From NCBI RefSeq assembly GCF_037543845.1, contig NZ_JBBIFX010000004.1, positions 248,001-312,000 of the forward strand: 64,000 bases of DNA, given 5' to 3'. How positions within the stretch are numbered: the stretch's first letter is position 1; every line of letters starts with the position of its first letter. Source of the DNA: Gymnodinialimonas ulvae (GTDB lineage: Bacteria > Pseudomonadota > Alphaproteobacteria > Rhodobacterales > Rhodobacteraceae). This document shows, piece after piece, positions 35,039 through 45,993 of the stretch. Both the position numbers and the translations under genes were made by a program. The notes under the pieces are model-generated. The model did not search any database. It saw nothing but the letters and a program-made list of their open reading frames with translations, and had not been told where the DNA came from.

Positions 35039-36301
35039 ATGAGTAGCGGACTGGCATTGAAATCCGAACCGTCGCCGATCATCGCGTGCACGGTATCAAG
35101 CATGGTTCATCACTTCGGTCTTCTGATCGAGGATATGGAAACCGAGTTAGGCGAAGCCTGGGGTGATCTGGGCTTTGAAGAAGCGCGCGATTTCATCAAC
35201 GCGCTTGAACCCGGCAATCTGGAATTCGTCGCACTGGCCGTGCGCGAAGAGGATGAGGCCGATCTCGGTCGCGTCGGCGAGGTGATCCGCGCCGCCCGTT
35301 CGAAAGAGATCAAGGTCATCCTGATCCCCGAAAACCTGTCCACCGCCGGATTGCGGGAACTCCTGCGCCTGGGCGCCGACGATTTCGTCCCCTACCCGCT
35401 GGCCGAGGGCGCATTGCACGACGCGATCGAAAAGATCCGCGCCAAACCCGTGCCTGCGCCGGTGCCCGATCTTCCGGCCGACGGCCCCGCCGCTCCGGCG
35501 ACCGGCCAACGCCTCGACACGCAATCCGCCATTTTCGCGGTCCAGAACCTCGCCGGTGGCACCGGTGCCACGACGCTGGCCGTCAATATGGCGTGGGAAC
35601 TGGCCACGATCGACAAGACCAACCCGCCCTCTGTGTGCATCATCGACCTCGATCTGCAGCAAGGCTCGGTTGCGACCTATCTCGACCTGCCGCGCCGCGA
35701 AGTCATGCTGGAGATGTTGCAAGACGCCTCCAACATGGACACCGACGGCTTCAAGCAGGCTCTGATCGGGTTCGAGGACAAGTTGTCGGTCTTCACGACG
35801 CCCTCGGAAATCGTGCCGCTAGATATCATCGGCCCCGATGAGGTCAGCGCCGTGCTCGACCTGGCCGCGCAATGCTTTGACATCGTCATCATCGACATGC
35901 CCCGCACCATGGTCATGTGGACCGAAACCGTCCTGAACCGCGCGGACATGTATTTCGCCACGCTGGAGCTGGACCTGCGCTCGGCCCAGAACGCAATGCG
36001 CTTCATCAAGGCCCTGCAATCCGAAGATCTGCCGCTGGACAAGGTGCAATATGTCCTCAATCGCGCCCCCGGCATGACCGATCTCAACGGCAAGACCCGC
36101 ATGAAGAAGATGGCCGAAAGCCTCGGCGTCTCGTTCTCCAACCAATTGCCCGATGGCGGCAAGCAGGTGTCTCAGGCCTGCGACAACGGCGAACCCTTGG
36201 CAGATTCGGCCAAGAAGAACCCGCTGCGCAAAGAAATCACCAAACTCGCCGACGGGCTGTTCAAAGCCATGGTCGGCGACGTGAAGGCGAAGGGTAAGTA
36301 A
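35039..36301 (+). CDS. cpaE: Tad pilus localisation ATPase CpaE/TadZ
   Basis: MinD/ParA-like protein of 420 residues that places the Tad machine. An atypical receiver-like domain (about 14-135) precedes the MinD-like domain (about 160-410), whose P-loop reads NLAGGTGATTLAVN. Both lysines of the deviant Walker A motif are missing, as reported for some TadZ proteins. FDIVIIDMPRTM is the Walker B region. ATG 35039 matches the conserved alphaproteobacterial N-terminus although GAGGA lies very close to it. cpaF starts right after the stop. Confidence 0.92.
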   Translation: MSSGLALKSEPSPIIACTVSSMVHHFGLLIEDMETELGEAWGDLGFEEARDFINALEPGNLEFVALAVREEDEADLGRVGEVIRAARSKEIKVILIPENLSTAGLRELLRLGADDFVPYPLAEGALHDAIEKIRAKPVPAPVPDLPADGPAAPATGQRLDTQSAIFAVQNLAGGTGATTLAVNMAWELATIDKTNPPSVCIIDLDLQQGSVATYLDLPRREVMLEMLQDASNMDTDGFKQALIGFEDKLSVFTTPSEIVPLDIIGPDEVSAVLDLAAQCFDIVIIDMPRTMVMWTETVLNRADMYFATLELDLRSAQNAMRFIKALQSEDLPLDKVQYVLNRAPGMTDLNGKTRMKKMAESLGVSFSNQLPDGGKQVSQACDNGEPLADSAKKNPLRKEITKLADGLFKAMVGDVKAKGK

Positions 36302-37780
<1,479 letters not shown>

Positions 37781-37794
37781 GGGGCGACGCCACC

Positions 37795-38763
37795 ATGCAA
37801 CTGTCCATTGAACCGCTCATCTACATCGGCATTTTCGTCGGTGTGATCATGCTGGTGAACGGCATCTACCTGCTGGTTTTCGGCAAGTCGATCAGCCTGA
37901 ATGCCCGTGTGAACCGCCGCCTGACGATGCTCGAATCCGGCACCAGCCGCGAAGACGTCCTGGCCAAACTCCGCAAGGAGCTCGACCAACACAAGGGCGG
38001 CGTCAGCCTGCCCTTCTACCAGATGATCGCCGACAAGGCGCAACGCGGCAACATCGCGTTCTCGCCCAATCAGTTGATGCTGATGATGCTGGTCGGCGGC
38101 GTCGTGTCCTTCCTTTTGATGACGATCCTGACCGGTGCCTCCTTGCCCCTGCGCGCGCTCGGCTCGATCGCGATGGGCGTGGGTGGTGTGTATTTCTGGG
38201 TGAATTCCAAGGCCAAGAAACGCATGGCCATGCTCGAAGAACAGCTGCCTGATGCAGTCGAATTGATGGTACGCAGCTTGCGCGTCGGCCATCCCTTCGT
38301 CTCCGCCATCAACACCGTCAGTCGTGAGATGTCCGATCCCATCGCGTCCGAGCTTGGCATCATCGCCGATGAGGCCGCCTATGGCCGCGACGTCGCCGAA
38401 GCGATCCAATCCATGGCCGAACGCCTCGATATTCAGGATTTGCGCTTCCTGGCCGTGGCCGTGGGCATCCAACAGACCTCGGGCGGCAACCTCGCCGAAA
38501 TCCTGCAGGGTCTGGCCAACGTGATCCGGGCGCGCTTCAAACTGTTCCGCAAGGTGCGCGCCATCACGGCAGAGGCCAAATGGTCCGGCAACTTCCTGTC
38601 GGTCTTCCCGATCCTCGCGCTGATCGGCATCAATGTGGGCCAGCCCGATTATTATTCCGAAGTGATGGACACACCCGCCTTCATTCCGGCCGCCGCCGTC
38701 GTGGCCGTCATGCTGGCCTTGAACATGATCATCATGCGCATGCTCGTGAACATCAAAGTTTAA
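37795..38763 (+). CDS. tadB: Tad inner-membrane platform protein TadB
   Basis: GspF-type protein of 322 residues. Hydrophobic segments lie near 8-28, 100-135 and 265-320. The cytoplasmic T2SSF domain has LPDAVELMVRSLRVGHPFVSAI and QTSGGNLAEILQGLANVIRAR. It forms the assembly platform with TadC. Confidence 0.94.
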   Translation: MQLSIEPLIYIGIFVGVIMLVNGIYLLVFGKSISLNARVNRRLTMLESGTSREDVLAKLRKELDQHKGGVSLPFYQMIADKAQRGNIAFSPNQLMLMMLVGGVVSFLLMTILTGASLPLRALGSIAMGVGGVYFWVNSKAKKRMAMLEEQLPDAVELMVRSLRVGHPFVSAINTVSREMSDPIASELGIIADEAAYGRDVAEAIQSMAERLDIQDLRFLAVAVGIQQTSGGNLAEILQGLANVIRARFKLFRKVRAITAEAKWSGNFLSVFPILALIGINVGQPDYYSEVMDTPAFIPAAAVVAVMLALNMIIMRMLVNIKV

Positions 38764-38802
38764 AAAAGGGGCCTTCGCGCCCGCGTAAGAAAGAGCAGTC
38801 CG

Positions 38803-39783
38803 ATGGAATTTATCTCAGGTCTCTTCGATAGCGTGAACGAGTTTCTTGTCGCGCAACTGGGTGAACTTGGCCCCCTGATCGCCGTGGGCGGGTTGGGTGT
38901 GCTGCTGGTGGTGGCCGCGCTGCCTTCCCTGCTGAAAAAACAGAAGGATCCGTTCAAGTCCCTGCGCGAGAACCGCACGGATGCCGCGGCCGGCAAAAAG
39001 CAGGATGGCCTGCGCCTTTGCGGCAAGAACGAAAAGCTTGAACGCTTCGCCCAATATCTCGAACCGCAGGACGAGCAAGAGCTCTCCGCCACCCAGATGC
39101 AGATGATCCGCGCCGGGTATCGGTCGAAATCGTCGATCCAGATGTTCAATTTCGCTAAGCTCGCCCTGGGCATCGGCGGCCTTGTGTTGGGCACGCTTTA
39201 CGTCCTTGTGGCTGGCGGCGGCTCGGCTCAAAGCTCGGTCCTGACCGTGCTGGTCCCCGGTCTGGTTGGCTACTACGCGCCGAAATACTGGATCTCCCGC
39301 CGGGTGCAGGCCCGCGAGGATCAGATCAATTCCGGCTTTCCCGACGCGCTTGACCTCATGCTGGTCTGCGTCGAGGCCGGTCAATCACTCGATCAGGCCA
39401 TCGTGAAGGTCGCCCGCGAAATCAAGGCCTCCTACCCCGCCCTCGCTGAAGAATTCGAGATTGTGAGCTTCGAGATGAAGGCCGGCAAGGACAAGGCCAA
39501 GGTCCTGCGGGACATGGGCGAACGCGTCGATATTCAGGACGTGAACTCCTTCATCACCACGCTGATCCAATCCTCGACCTTCGGTACATCCATCGCCGAG
39601 GCGCTGCGCGTCTACGCCGACGAGATGCGCGACAAACGGGTGATGCGGGCCGAGGAAAAGGCCAACAAATTGCCCACCAAGCTGACGCTGTTCACCATGC
39701 TGTTCTGCGTCCCGCCGCTCTTGATCATCCTGATCGGGCCGTCGGTCTACGGCATCGCCACCGACCTCAACGGCGGCGGCTGA
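38803..39783 (+). CDS. tadC: Tad inner-membrane platform protein TadC
   Basis: Second GspF-type platform protein, 326 residues. It has membrane segments near 20-40, 115-155 and 295-320, and a T2SSF domain with FPDALDLMLVCVEAGQSLDQAI and SSTFGTSIAEALRVYADEMRDKR. It directly follows tadB in the same order as in other Tad loci. Confidence 0.94.
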   Translation: MEFISGLFDSVNEFLVAQLGELGPLIAVGGLGVLLVVAALPSLLKKQKDPFKSLRENRTDAAAGKKQDGLRLCGKNEKLERFAQYLEPQDEQELSATQMQMIRAGYRSKSSIQMFNFAKLALGIGGLVLGTLYVLVAGGGSAQSSVLTVLVPGLVGYYAPKYWISRRVQAREDQINSGFPDALDLMLVCVEAGQSLDQAIVKVAREIKASYPALAEEFEIVSFEMKAGKDKAKVLRDMGERVDIQDVNSFITTLIQSSTFGTSIAEALRVYADEMRDKRVMRAEEKANKLPTKLTLFTMLFCVPPLLIILIGPSVYGIATDLNGGG

Positions 39784-39889
39784 CCCGGCCGTCCCCACCG
39801 CGGGACGCACCGAAACAAAACCAATGCAACAGGCGCCCGCATCGCGTATGCTGGCGCCCGAGTGGTTTTCAAAAACAAAAGGCGCGCAA

Positions 39890-40462
39890 GTGCCCCGCAA
39901 ATGTCTCCTGATCCTCGCGCCCCTGGCGCTCTCGGCCTGCCTCGGACCGCCCCGGCTCGATACCGGATTTCCCGATCTGACCGGCCTGAATATCCCCGAC
40001 ACCGTCAACGGCTATGACGAAGGCATCGACGGGCTGATCGTCGGCGACCGGCTGATGGCCAATGGCGAATATGAACTGGCGCTGCGCGCCTATTACCGCG
40101 CCGCCGCCGAGGAGGGGCTCAACATCGACCTGGTCACCGCCATCGGCGCCGCGAACCTCGCGCTCGGGCGCCTGGGTCAGGCCGAAGACCAATTCCGTCG
40201 CGCAATTGCCACACAGCCAGATTTCGTGCCTGCCCTCAACAACTTGGGGGCCACCCTCATTGAGAGGGGCGAATATGGTGAGGCCCGGCGCATCCTCGAA
40301 CAGGCATTCGCCCTCGATAGTGGCAGTTCGGAAACGATCCGCAACAACCTGCGCCTCGCTATCGCGCTGATGGAAAATCAGGTATACCCTGAAGATGAGC
40401 AAAATCGGCCCGGGCTCATCCGGCGTGGCGGCGGTGTCTACACCCTGACCGCGGGCGGCTGA
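39890..40462 (+). CDS. tadD: TPR lipoprotein TadD
   Basis: Protein of about 190 residues from the GTG at 39890, which gives the lipoprotein signal MPRKCLLILAPLALSAC. An in-frame start at 39824 would add 22 residues ahead of the signal. TPR repeats follow (ALRAYYRAAAEEGLNIDL, LGQAEDQFRRAIATQPDFVPALNNLG, YGEARRILEQAFALD). TadD is thought to be a pilotin-like factor for the secretin. It is in line with tadC and a second TPR lipoprotein. Confidence 0.85.
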   Translation: MPRKCLLILAPLALSACLGPPRLDTGFPDLTGLNIPDTVNGYDEGIDGLIVGDRLMANGEYELALRAYYRAAAEEGLNIDLVTAIGAANLALGRLGQAEDQFRRAIATQPDFVPALNNLGATLIERGEYGEARRILEQAFALDSGSSETIRNNLRLAIALMENQVYPEDEQNRPGLIRRGGGVYTLTAGG

Positions 40463-40525
40463 CGATCCGGGGCGAAAACAAACGAAGGCGTGGCGCAAGA
40501 TCACGCCCCAAAGATGAGGCAGAGC

Positions 40526-41368
40526 ATGACCCGTATCCTCCGGTTTGCCCCGGCGGCCCTTGCCGTCTTGGCGCTTGCAGCGTGTAACACAACCGACGCC
40601 GAAGTCGAACGTGCGCTCGATCCACTCAACGTGATCGACGAAACCAACATGGCCGACATCATGCTGAGCGCCGCCGCCCCCGATGAGGCGGTCAATTACT
40701 TCCGCCGCGCGGCCACCGAAGATCCCACCCGCATCGACCTGCAACGCGGCCTGGCCACCAGCCTGGTGCGCGCCGGACGTGCCGGCGAAGCGTTAACGGT
40801 ATGGCAACGGGTCCTCGACCATGAGGCCGCCATGGATCAGGACCGCGTGGACTATGCCGATGCCCTCATTCGCAACGGCGATTGGGATGACGCGCAGGCG
40901 CAACTCGACGCGACCCCGCCCACCTTCGAAACCTACGAACGCTACCGGCTCGAAGCGATGATCGCCGACAGCGACGAAGAATGGGATCGCGCCGACAGCT
41001 TCTATGAAACCGCCGCCGGGCTGACGACCCGCCCCGCCAATGTCTACAACAACTGGGGCTACTCGCTCCTGACCCGGGGCGATTTCCCGCGTGCCGAGGA
41101 AATGTTCCTGCGTGCGATCTCCTATGACCCGGACCTGTTCACCGCAAAGAACAACCTGGTCCTCGCCCGCGCCGCGCAGGGCAATTACCAATTGCCGCTG
41201 GTCAACATGAACCAGATCGAGCGCGCCCAATTGCTGCACACCGCAGCGTTGGCCGCCATCCGCCGCGGCGATGTGCGGGACGGGCGCGGCCTTCTGACCG
41301 AAGCCATCGACACCCACCCGCAGCATTTCGAAGACGCGGTCACGGCTCTGCGCGCGCTCGACGCCTGA
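40526..41368 (+). CDS. Second TPR lipoprotein of the Tad locus
   Basis: Protein of 280 residues with signal MTRILRFAPAALAVLALAAC and tetratricopeptide repeats through the length (EAVNYFRRAATEDPTRIDL, NVYNNWGYSLLTRGDFPRAEEMFLRAISYDPDLF). It is paralogous in design to the preceding TadD-like gene. The start at 40526 follows GATGAGG. It is likely a TadD-type accessory. Confidence 0.87.
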   Translation: MTRILRFAPAALAVLALAACNTTDAEVERALDPLNVIDETNMADIMLSAAAPDEAVNYFRRAATEDPTRIDLQRGLATSLVRAGRAGEALTVWQRVLDHEAAMDQDRVDYADALIRNGDWDDAQAQLDATPPTFETYERYRLEAMIADSDEEWDRADSFYETAAGLTTRPANVYNNWGYSLLTRGDFPRAEEMFLRAISYDPDLFTAKNNLVLARAAQGNYQLPLVNMNQIERAQLLHTAALAAIRRGDVRDGRGLLTEAIDTHPQHFEDAVTALRALDA

Positions 41369-41390
41369 CCTCGGGCCCATTTGCACGACC

Positions 41391-41412
41391 TCGGGGCCCC
41401 TTCGGGCCCCGA
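41391..41412. terminator. Stable hairpin between the TPR gene and cpaA
   Basis: TCGGGGCCC-CTTC-GGGCCCCGA is a perfect nine-pair stem with a tetraloop. There is no U-run, so it may attenuate transcription rather than fully end it. Confidence 0.55.
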
Positions 41413-41513
41413 AGCGTTTCCAGATTTACCGAAACGACCCTGTTCTTGCCCCTATTCAGCCCGATTTAATCGCCACAAATCGGCAAAACCGTTTCCAAAA
41501 TCGGGAAAAGAAC

Positions 41514-42041
41514 ATGAATTTCGACGTAGCCCTTACCGCCAGCCAGGCCTGGATATTCCTGCCGATCTGCTTGCCGATCGCATTGTGGGCGATCTACACG
41601 GACCTGACCGAACTGAAGATCAAGAATGTGGCCGTGACGGCGCTCTTCGCGGGCTTTATCGTGCTGGGTCTCTTCGCCCTGCCGCTGCCGGAATATGCCT
41701 GGCGCTTCAGCCACTTCGGCGTTGTCCTGCTGATCGGGTTCGTCCTGTCGGCGATCGGGATCCTCGGCGCGGGCGACGCGAAATTCGCCGCCGCCATGGC
41801 GCCCTTCATCGCCCTGCCCGACGCCATGCTGGTCCTCGCGATCATCACCATGTCGGCCTTCGCCTTCATGATCGTGCACCAGATCGCCAAACGCATCCCC
41901 GCTGTCACCGCCGCCACGCCCGGTTGGGCCTCCTGGGACACGGGACGGCGCAGCATCGGCAAGCAGGCTTTTCCCTATGGCATCGGCATTTCCACTGGCC
42001 TGATCGTTTACATGATCCTCGGCATCACCGGCACCGCGTAA
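41514..42041 (+). CDS. cpaA: Prepilin peptidase CpaA/TadV
   Basis: Inner-membrane aspartyl peptidase of 175 residues with about five helices, which matures the Flp pilins. The active-site aspartates are D30 in IYTDLTELKIKN and D88 in GAGDAKF (GxGD motif). No N-methylation domain is present, as usual for TadV. The pilins whose leaders it should cut are about 11 kb upstream. Confidence 0.93.
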   Translation: MNFDVALTASQAWIFLPICLPIALWAIYTDLTELKIKNVAVTALFAGFIVLGLFALPLPEYAWRFSHFGVVLLIGFVLSAIGILGAGDAKFAAAMAPFIALPDAMLVLAIITMSAFAFMIVHQIAKRIPAVTAATPGWASWDTGRRSIGKQAFPYGIGISTGLIVYMILGITGTA

Positions 42042-42053
42042 GGACGAAATCCC

Positions 42054-43376
42054 ATGAATATGCAGGTCACAGACAATTCCACCGCCTTCGCCCCACCGGC
42101 CCTGCGCAAGCTCACCGATACGGGCCTGACGCCGGTGATGATGCGCGACATCGTGCTCAAGACGATCTTCCGCAAGAACGTCGAACAAATCTCCGAGATC
42201 GCCAAGGCCGTCTGCCTGCCGATCCCGCTCACCACCGAGCTGATCGACATGCTCCGCGACCAGAACCTGTTGCAGGCCACCGGCACGCTGCACGCCACCT
42301 CGTCGTCCGAGATGGGCTTCCAGCTCACCGATGGCGGCAAGGCCCGCGCGCTCGATGCGCTCAGTCAGTCGGAATATTATGGCGCGATGCCCGTGCCGCT
42401 CGAAGATTACAAGGTGCAGGTCAAGCGCCAGTCGATCCGCGACATCAAGCTGACCCGCGACATGTTAGAGGCCTCCATGGGTCACCTGATCCTGCCCGAC
42501 GGGCTGATTGATCAGCTTGGGCCCGCCGTGGGCTCGGGCCGCTCGGTCCTGATGTATGGCCCGCCCGGCAACGGTAAATCCTCGATCGCCGAAGGCATCC
42601 GCGCGGCGATGGGTGACAACATCTACGTCCCCCATGCGCTGGCCTACGCCGGTCAGGTCATCACCGTGTTCGACCCGATCGTGCACAGCCCGATCATGGC
42701 CACCGAAACGCCCGAGCAAACCAGCCTGCGTCGCGCATCGTCGAAATTCGACACCCGCTACCTGCTGTGCCAACGCCCGACCGTCATGACCGGCGGCGAG
42801 TTGAACCTCTCCATGCTCGACCTCAACTACAACGCCGTCAGCCGCACCTATCAGGCCTCGCTGCAGCTCAAATCCACCGGCGGCGTCTTCATCGTCGACG
42901 ACCTTGGCCGTCAGGAAGAGCCACCCCAGGCGCTGATCAACCGCTGGATTGTTCCGATGGAGGTCAATTATGACATCCTCGCGCTGCAATCGGGTGAGAA
43001 ATTCGAAGTCCCCTTCGACACGCTCGTGGTGTTCTCGACCAACTTCCACCCCAACGAGATCTTCGACCAAGCGGCCCTGCGCCGGATCTTCTTCAAGGTG
43101 AAAATCGACGGCCCGAACCAAGAGCAATTCCTGAAAATCTTCGCCATGGTCGCGAAGAAAAAGGGCGTGCCGCTCGACGAGGCGTCGCTGATCCACATGC
43201 TCAAGAAAAAATATCCCACGATCGACAACATCTACGCCAACTACCACCCGGTGTTCCTGTGCGATCAGATCAAGGCGATTTGCGAATTCGAAGGCATCCC
43301 CTACCAGATGACCCCCGATTTCATCGACCGCGCCTGGGAAAACCTTTACGTCCGCGAAGAGAAGATCGTGCACTGA
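42054..43376 (+). CDS. AAA ATPase linked to the Tad locus
   Basis: Protein of 440 residues with an N-terminal winged-helix-like region (about 20-105, VLKTIFRKNVEQISEIAKAVCLPIPLTTELIDML) and a P-loop ATPase domain with Walker A GPPGNGKS at 169-176 and Walker B VFIVDD at 278-283. A sensor-type FSTNFHPNEIFD follows. It starts 12 bases after cpaA, so it is probably expressed with the pilus genes. It is not a known core Tad component, and its client is unknown. Confidence 0.85.
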   Translation: MNMQVTDNSTAFAPPALRKLTDTGLTPVMMRDIVLKTIFRKNVEQISEIAKAVCLPIPLTTELIDMLRDQNLLQATGTLHATSSSEMGFQLTDGGKARALDALSQSEYYGAMPVPLEDYKVQVKRQSIRDIKLTRDMLEASMGHLILPDGLIDQLGPAVGSGRSVLMYGPPGNGKSSIAEGIRAAMGDNIYVPHALAYAGQVITVFDPIVHSPIMATETPEQTSLRRASSKFDTRYLLCQRPTVMTGGELNLSMLDLNYNAVSRTYQASLQLKSTGGVFIVDDLGRQEEPPQALINRWIVPMEVNYDILALQSGEKFEVPFDTLVVFSTNFHPNEIFDQAALRRIFFKVKIDGPNQEQFLKIFAMVAKKKGVPLDEASLIHMLKKKYPTIDNIYANYHPVFLCDQIKAICEFEGIPYQMTPDFIDRAWENLYVREEKIVH

Positions 43377-43383
43377 CGCTTTC

Positions 43384-43443
43384 TTGGCACGGCGGGCGGG
43401 GCGTCTTCGGTCTTTGACCGAACAGCGTCGCCTGCCGTGCCAA
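43384..43443. other. Long two-part hairpin between the AAA ATPase and helicase genes
   Basis: TTGGCACGGCGGGCG (43384-43398) pairs with CGCCTGCCGTGCCAA (43429-43443) at 14 of 15 positions. Inside it, TTCGGTC-TTT-GACCGAA (43406-43422) is a perfect second stem. It may be a terminator-like 3' structure or a small structured RNA. Confidence 0.6.
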
Positions 43444-43459
43444 ACGGAAAGACAAAAAG

Positions 43460-43488
43460 AACTACAGAAAAACTACAAAAAAACTACA
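43460..43488. repeat. Three AACTACA repeats at 11-base spacing
   Basis: AACTACA occurs at 43460-43466, 43471-43477 and 43482-43488, separated by A-rich spacers, so each copy faces the same side of the helix. It lies 37-65 bases upstream of the helicase ATG. Confidence 0.7.
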
Positions 43489-43504
43489 CATACATTCACG
43501 CGAT

Positions 43505-43519
43505 TTTCGACCTATGTTC
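43505..43519. promoter_or_regulatory. LexA-like box (one mismatch) before the helicase gene
   Basis: TTTC-N7-GTTC at 43505-43519 is one base off the alphaproteobacterial LexA box GTTC-N7-GTTC and lies 5 bases before the ATG. Confidence 0.5.
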
Positions 43520-43524
43520 GCCCC

Positions 43525-45951
43525 ATGGACACGCGTGCAGCAGCCCCCCTCCCGCCTCAGATCGAAGGCTGGTTCAAAGCCCGCGGCTGGTCCATCCACC
43601 CGCACCAGCAACAGATGCTCACATTGGCAGATCAACCCTGCCAGCTCCTCATTGCCCCCACCGGCGGCGGCAAGACCATGGCCGGGTTTTTGCCCACACT
43701 CGCCGAGCTTGCGGACGGGGCGCACGAAGGTCTCCACACACTTTATATCAGTCCGCTCAAGGCCTTAGCCGCCGATATCAAACGCAACCTAACGGTTCCC
43801 ATCGAAGAAATCGGCCTGCCCATCCGCGTCGAAGACCGCACCGGCGACACCCCATCGAGCCGCAAGCGGCGCCAACGCGCCGACCCGCCGCACATTCTTC
43901 TGACCACCCCCGAAAGCCTCGCGCTCCTGACCAGCTATGAGGACGCCGCGCGCACCTTCGCGGGCCTGCAACGCGTCATTGTCGATGAAATCCACGCGCT
44001 CAGCGAAAGCAAACGCGGCGACCAACTCATGCTCGCCCTCTCCCGCCTCTCCGCCCTGCGCCCCGGCCTGCGCCGTGTGGGTCTTTCGGCGACAGTTGAG
44101 GACCCGGACGCCGTGGCGCGCATCCTCGCCAAGAACCCCGACCCCTGCGCTATTCTGCAAGCCGATCCTGGCCCGGATCCCGACATCCGCATGCTCACGA
44201 CCGAGGCCCCACCGCCGTGGTCCGGAGGCGGCGGCAGATATGCGATGCAGGCCGTTCTCGAGCAAGTAAAGGCCCATAATACAACGCTTATCTTCCACAA
44301 CACCCGCGCGCAGGCAGAGATTTTCTTCCATCACCTCTGGCTGGCAAACGAGGACCAGATCCCCATCGGCATCCACCACGGTGCGCTTGCCCGCGAACAA
44401 CGCGAGCGCGTCGAACAGGCCATGGTCAACGGCGAACTGAAGGCCATCGTCTGCACCGGATCGCTCGATCTGGGGATCGATTGGGGCGACGTCGATCTCG
44501 TGATCCAGGTCGGCGCACCAAAGAACGTCAAACGCCTCGTTCAGCGCATCGGACGCGCCAACCACCGTTACAATGCACCCTCCAAAGCCTTGATCGTGCC
44601 AGCAAACCGGTTCGAGGTGATCGAATGCGTCTGCGCGTTGCAGGCCGTGCGTGAGCACACGCTTGACGGCGACACCGACCACACCGGCCCGCTTGATGTG
44701 CTTTGCCAACACATCCTGATCCGGGCCTGCGCCGGGCCGTTCTCCGCGGATGCGTTGTTCACCGAGGTGCGCACCGCGGGCGCTTATGCAGACCTTCCGC
44801 GCGCCACCTTTGACCGCTGTCTCGACTTCGCGGCGACCGGCGGTTACGCGCTGCGTAGCTACGACCAATGGCAACGCCTGATCGAACAAGATGGCACCTA
44901 CCGCCTGCGCGACCCGCGCGCCACGACCCGCATCCGCATGAATATCGGCACCATCGTGGATGCCGACAAAATGGCCGTCCGGCTGCACAAAACCCGAGGC
45001 GGCAGGCCGTTGGGCGAGGTGGAGGAATACTTCGCATCAACCCTGCGCAAGGGCGATACCTTCCTGATCGGGGGCGAAATCGTGCGCTACGAAGGTATGC
45101 GCGAGATGGTCGTGGAGGTCACGCGCACCCCCTACCAAAAGCCCAAGATCGCCACCTTCATGGGCACCAAATTCGCCACTTCCACGCAGCTCAGCGACCG
45201 TATTCTTGCGATGTTCCGACAAGACGATTGGCCTGAATTGCCAACCCACACCCGCGAGTGGCTGAACCTGCAACGCAAGGTCTCACAACTGCCCGAACGC
45301 GATCGACTGCTGGTTGAAACCTTTCCCCACGACGGGCGCGAACACCTCGTGGCTTACGGGTTCGCGGGGCGCAACGCACAGCAGACACTTGGCCTGTTGC
45401 TGACCCAGCGGATGGAGGCGCAGGGTCTGAACCCGATGGGCTTCGTCTCGACCGATTACGCGACGCTGATCTGGGGTCTGGACAACGTGACCGACGTCGC
45501 CCCGCTGTTCTCGCGCGAAAATCTGATGGAGACCATGGAAAGCTGGCTCACCGACAACGCCGTGATGAAGCGCACCTTCAAGGGCAGCGCGATCATCGCC
45601 GGTCTGGTGGATCGCGCCATGCCCGGCGGCAAACGCAAATCCGGGCGGCAGGCGACGTTTTCAACTGATATCCTTTACGATACGTTGCGCAAATACGACC
45701 CCCACCATGTGATGCTTGAGATTACACGGAACGAGGCGATGCGCGGCCTTGTCGACTTCGGCCGGGTCGAAGAGATGCTGGACCGTATCGGCGACCGCAT
45801 CGATCACAAGCCGCTAAGCCGCGTCACGCCACTTGCAGCCCCCCTGTTTTTGGAACCCGGTCGCATCCCAATCCAGGGGCTCGCCAATGAGCGCCTGCTT
45901 GAGGATGAGGCCGCACGCCTGATGGAAACGGCGGGCCTGTCCCTCGAATGA
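43525..45951 (+). CDS. Ligase-associated DNA damage response DEXH helicase (Lhr-like)
   Basis: Superfamily 2 helicase of 808 residues. Walker A is APTGGGKT at 44-51, the DEIH box is at 154-157, GLSATVEDP is motif III and QRIGRANHR is motif VI. The long C-terminal region matches Lhr-type helicases that travel with an ATP-dependent DNA ligase, a nuclease and PdeM. Only PdeM is present here, immediately downstream. Start ATG 43525 is preferred; the frame continues upstream through the hairpin and repeat region. Confidence 0.92.
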   Translation: MDTRAAAPLPPQIEGWFKARGWSIHPHQQQMLTLADQPCQLLIAPTGGGKTMAGFLPTLAELADGAHEGLHTLYISPLKALAADIKRNLTVPIEEIGLPIRVEDRTGDTPSSRKRRQRADPPHILLTTPESLALLTSYEDAARTFAGLQRVIVDEIHALSESKRGDQLMLALSRLSALRPGLRRVGLSATVEDPDAVARILAKNPDPCAILQADPGPDPDIRMLTTEAPPPWSGGGGRYAMQAVLEQVKAHNTTLIFHNTRAQAEIFFHHLWLANEDQIPIGIHHGALAREQRERVEQAMVNGELKAIVCTGSLDLGIDWGDVDLVIQVGAPKNVKRLVQRIGRANHRYNAPSKALIVPANRFEVIECVCALQAVREHTLDGDTDHTGPLDVLCQHILIRACAGPFSADALFTEVRTAGAYADLPRATFDRCLDFAATGGYALRSYDQWQRLIEQDGTYRLRDPRATTRIRMNIGTIVDADKMAVRLHKTRGGRPLGEVEEYFASTLRKGDTFLIGGEIVRYEGMREMVVEVTRTPYQKPKIATFMGTKFATSTQLSDRILAMFRQDDWPELPTHTREWLNLQRKVSQLPERDRLLVETFPHDGREHLVAYGFAGRNAQQTLGLLLTQRMEAQGLNPMGFVSTDYATLIWGLDNVTDVAPLFSRENLMETMESWLTDNAVMKRTFKGSAIIAGLVDRAMPGGKRKSGRQATFSTDILYDTLRKYDPHHVMLEITRNEAMRGLVDFGRVEEMLDRIGDRIDHKPLSRVTPLAAPLFLEPGRIPIQGLANERLLEDEAARLMETAGLSLE

Positions 45952-45993
45952 CCCCGCAAGTTGCGCTTGCACCGAAAGCTATGCGCAGAATAT

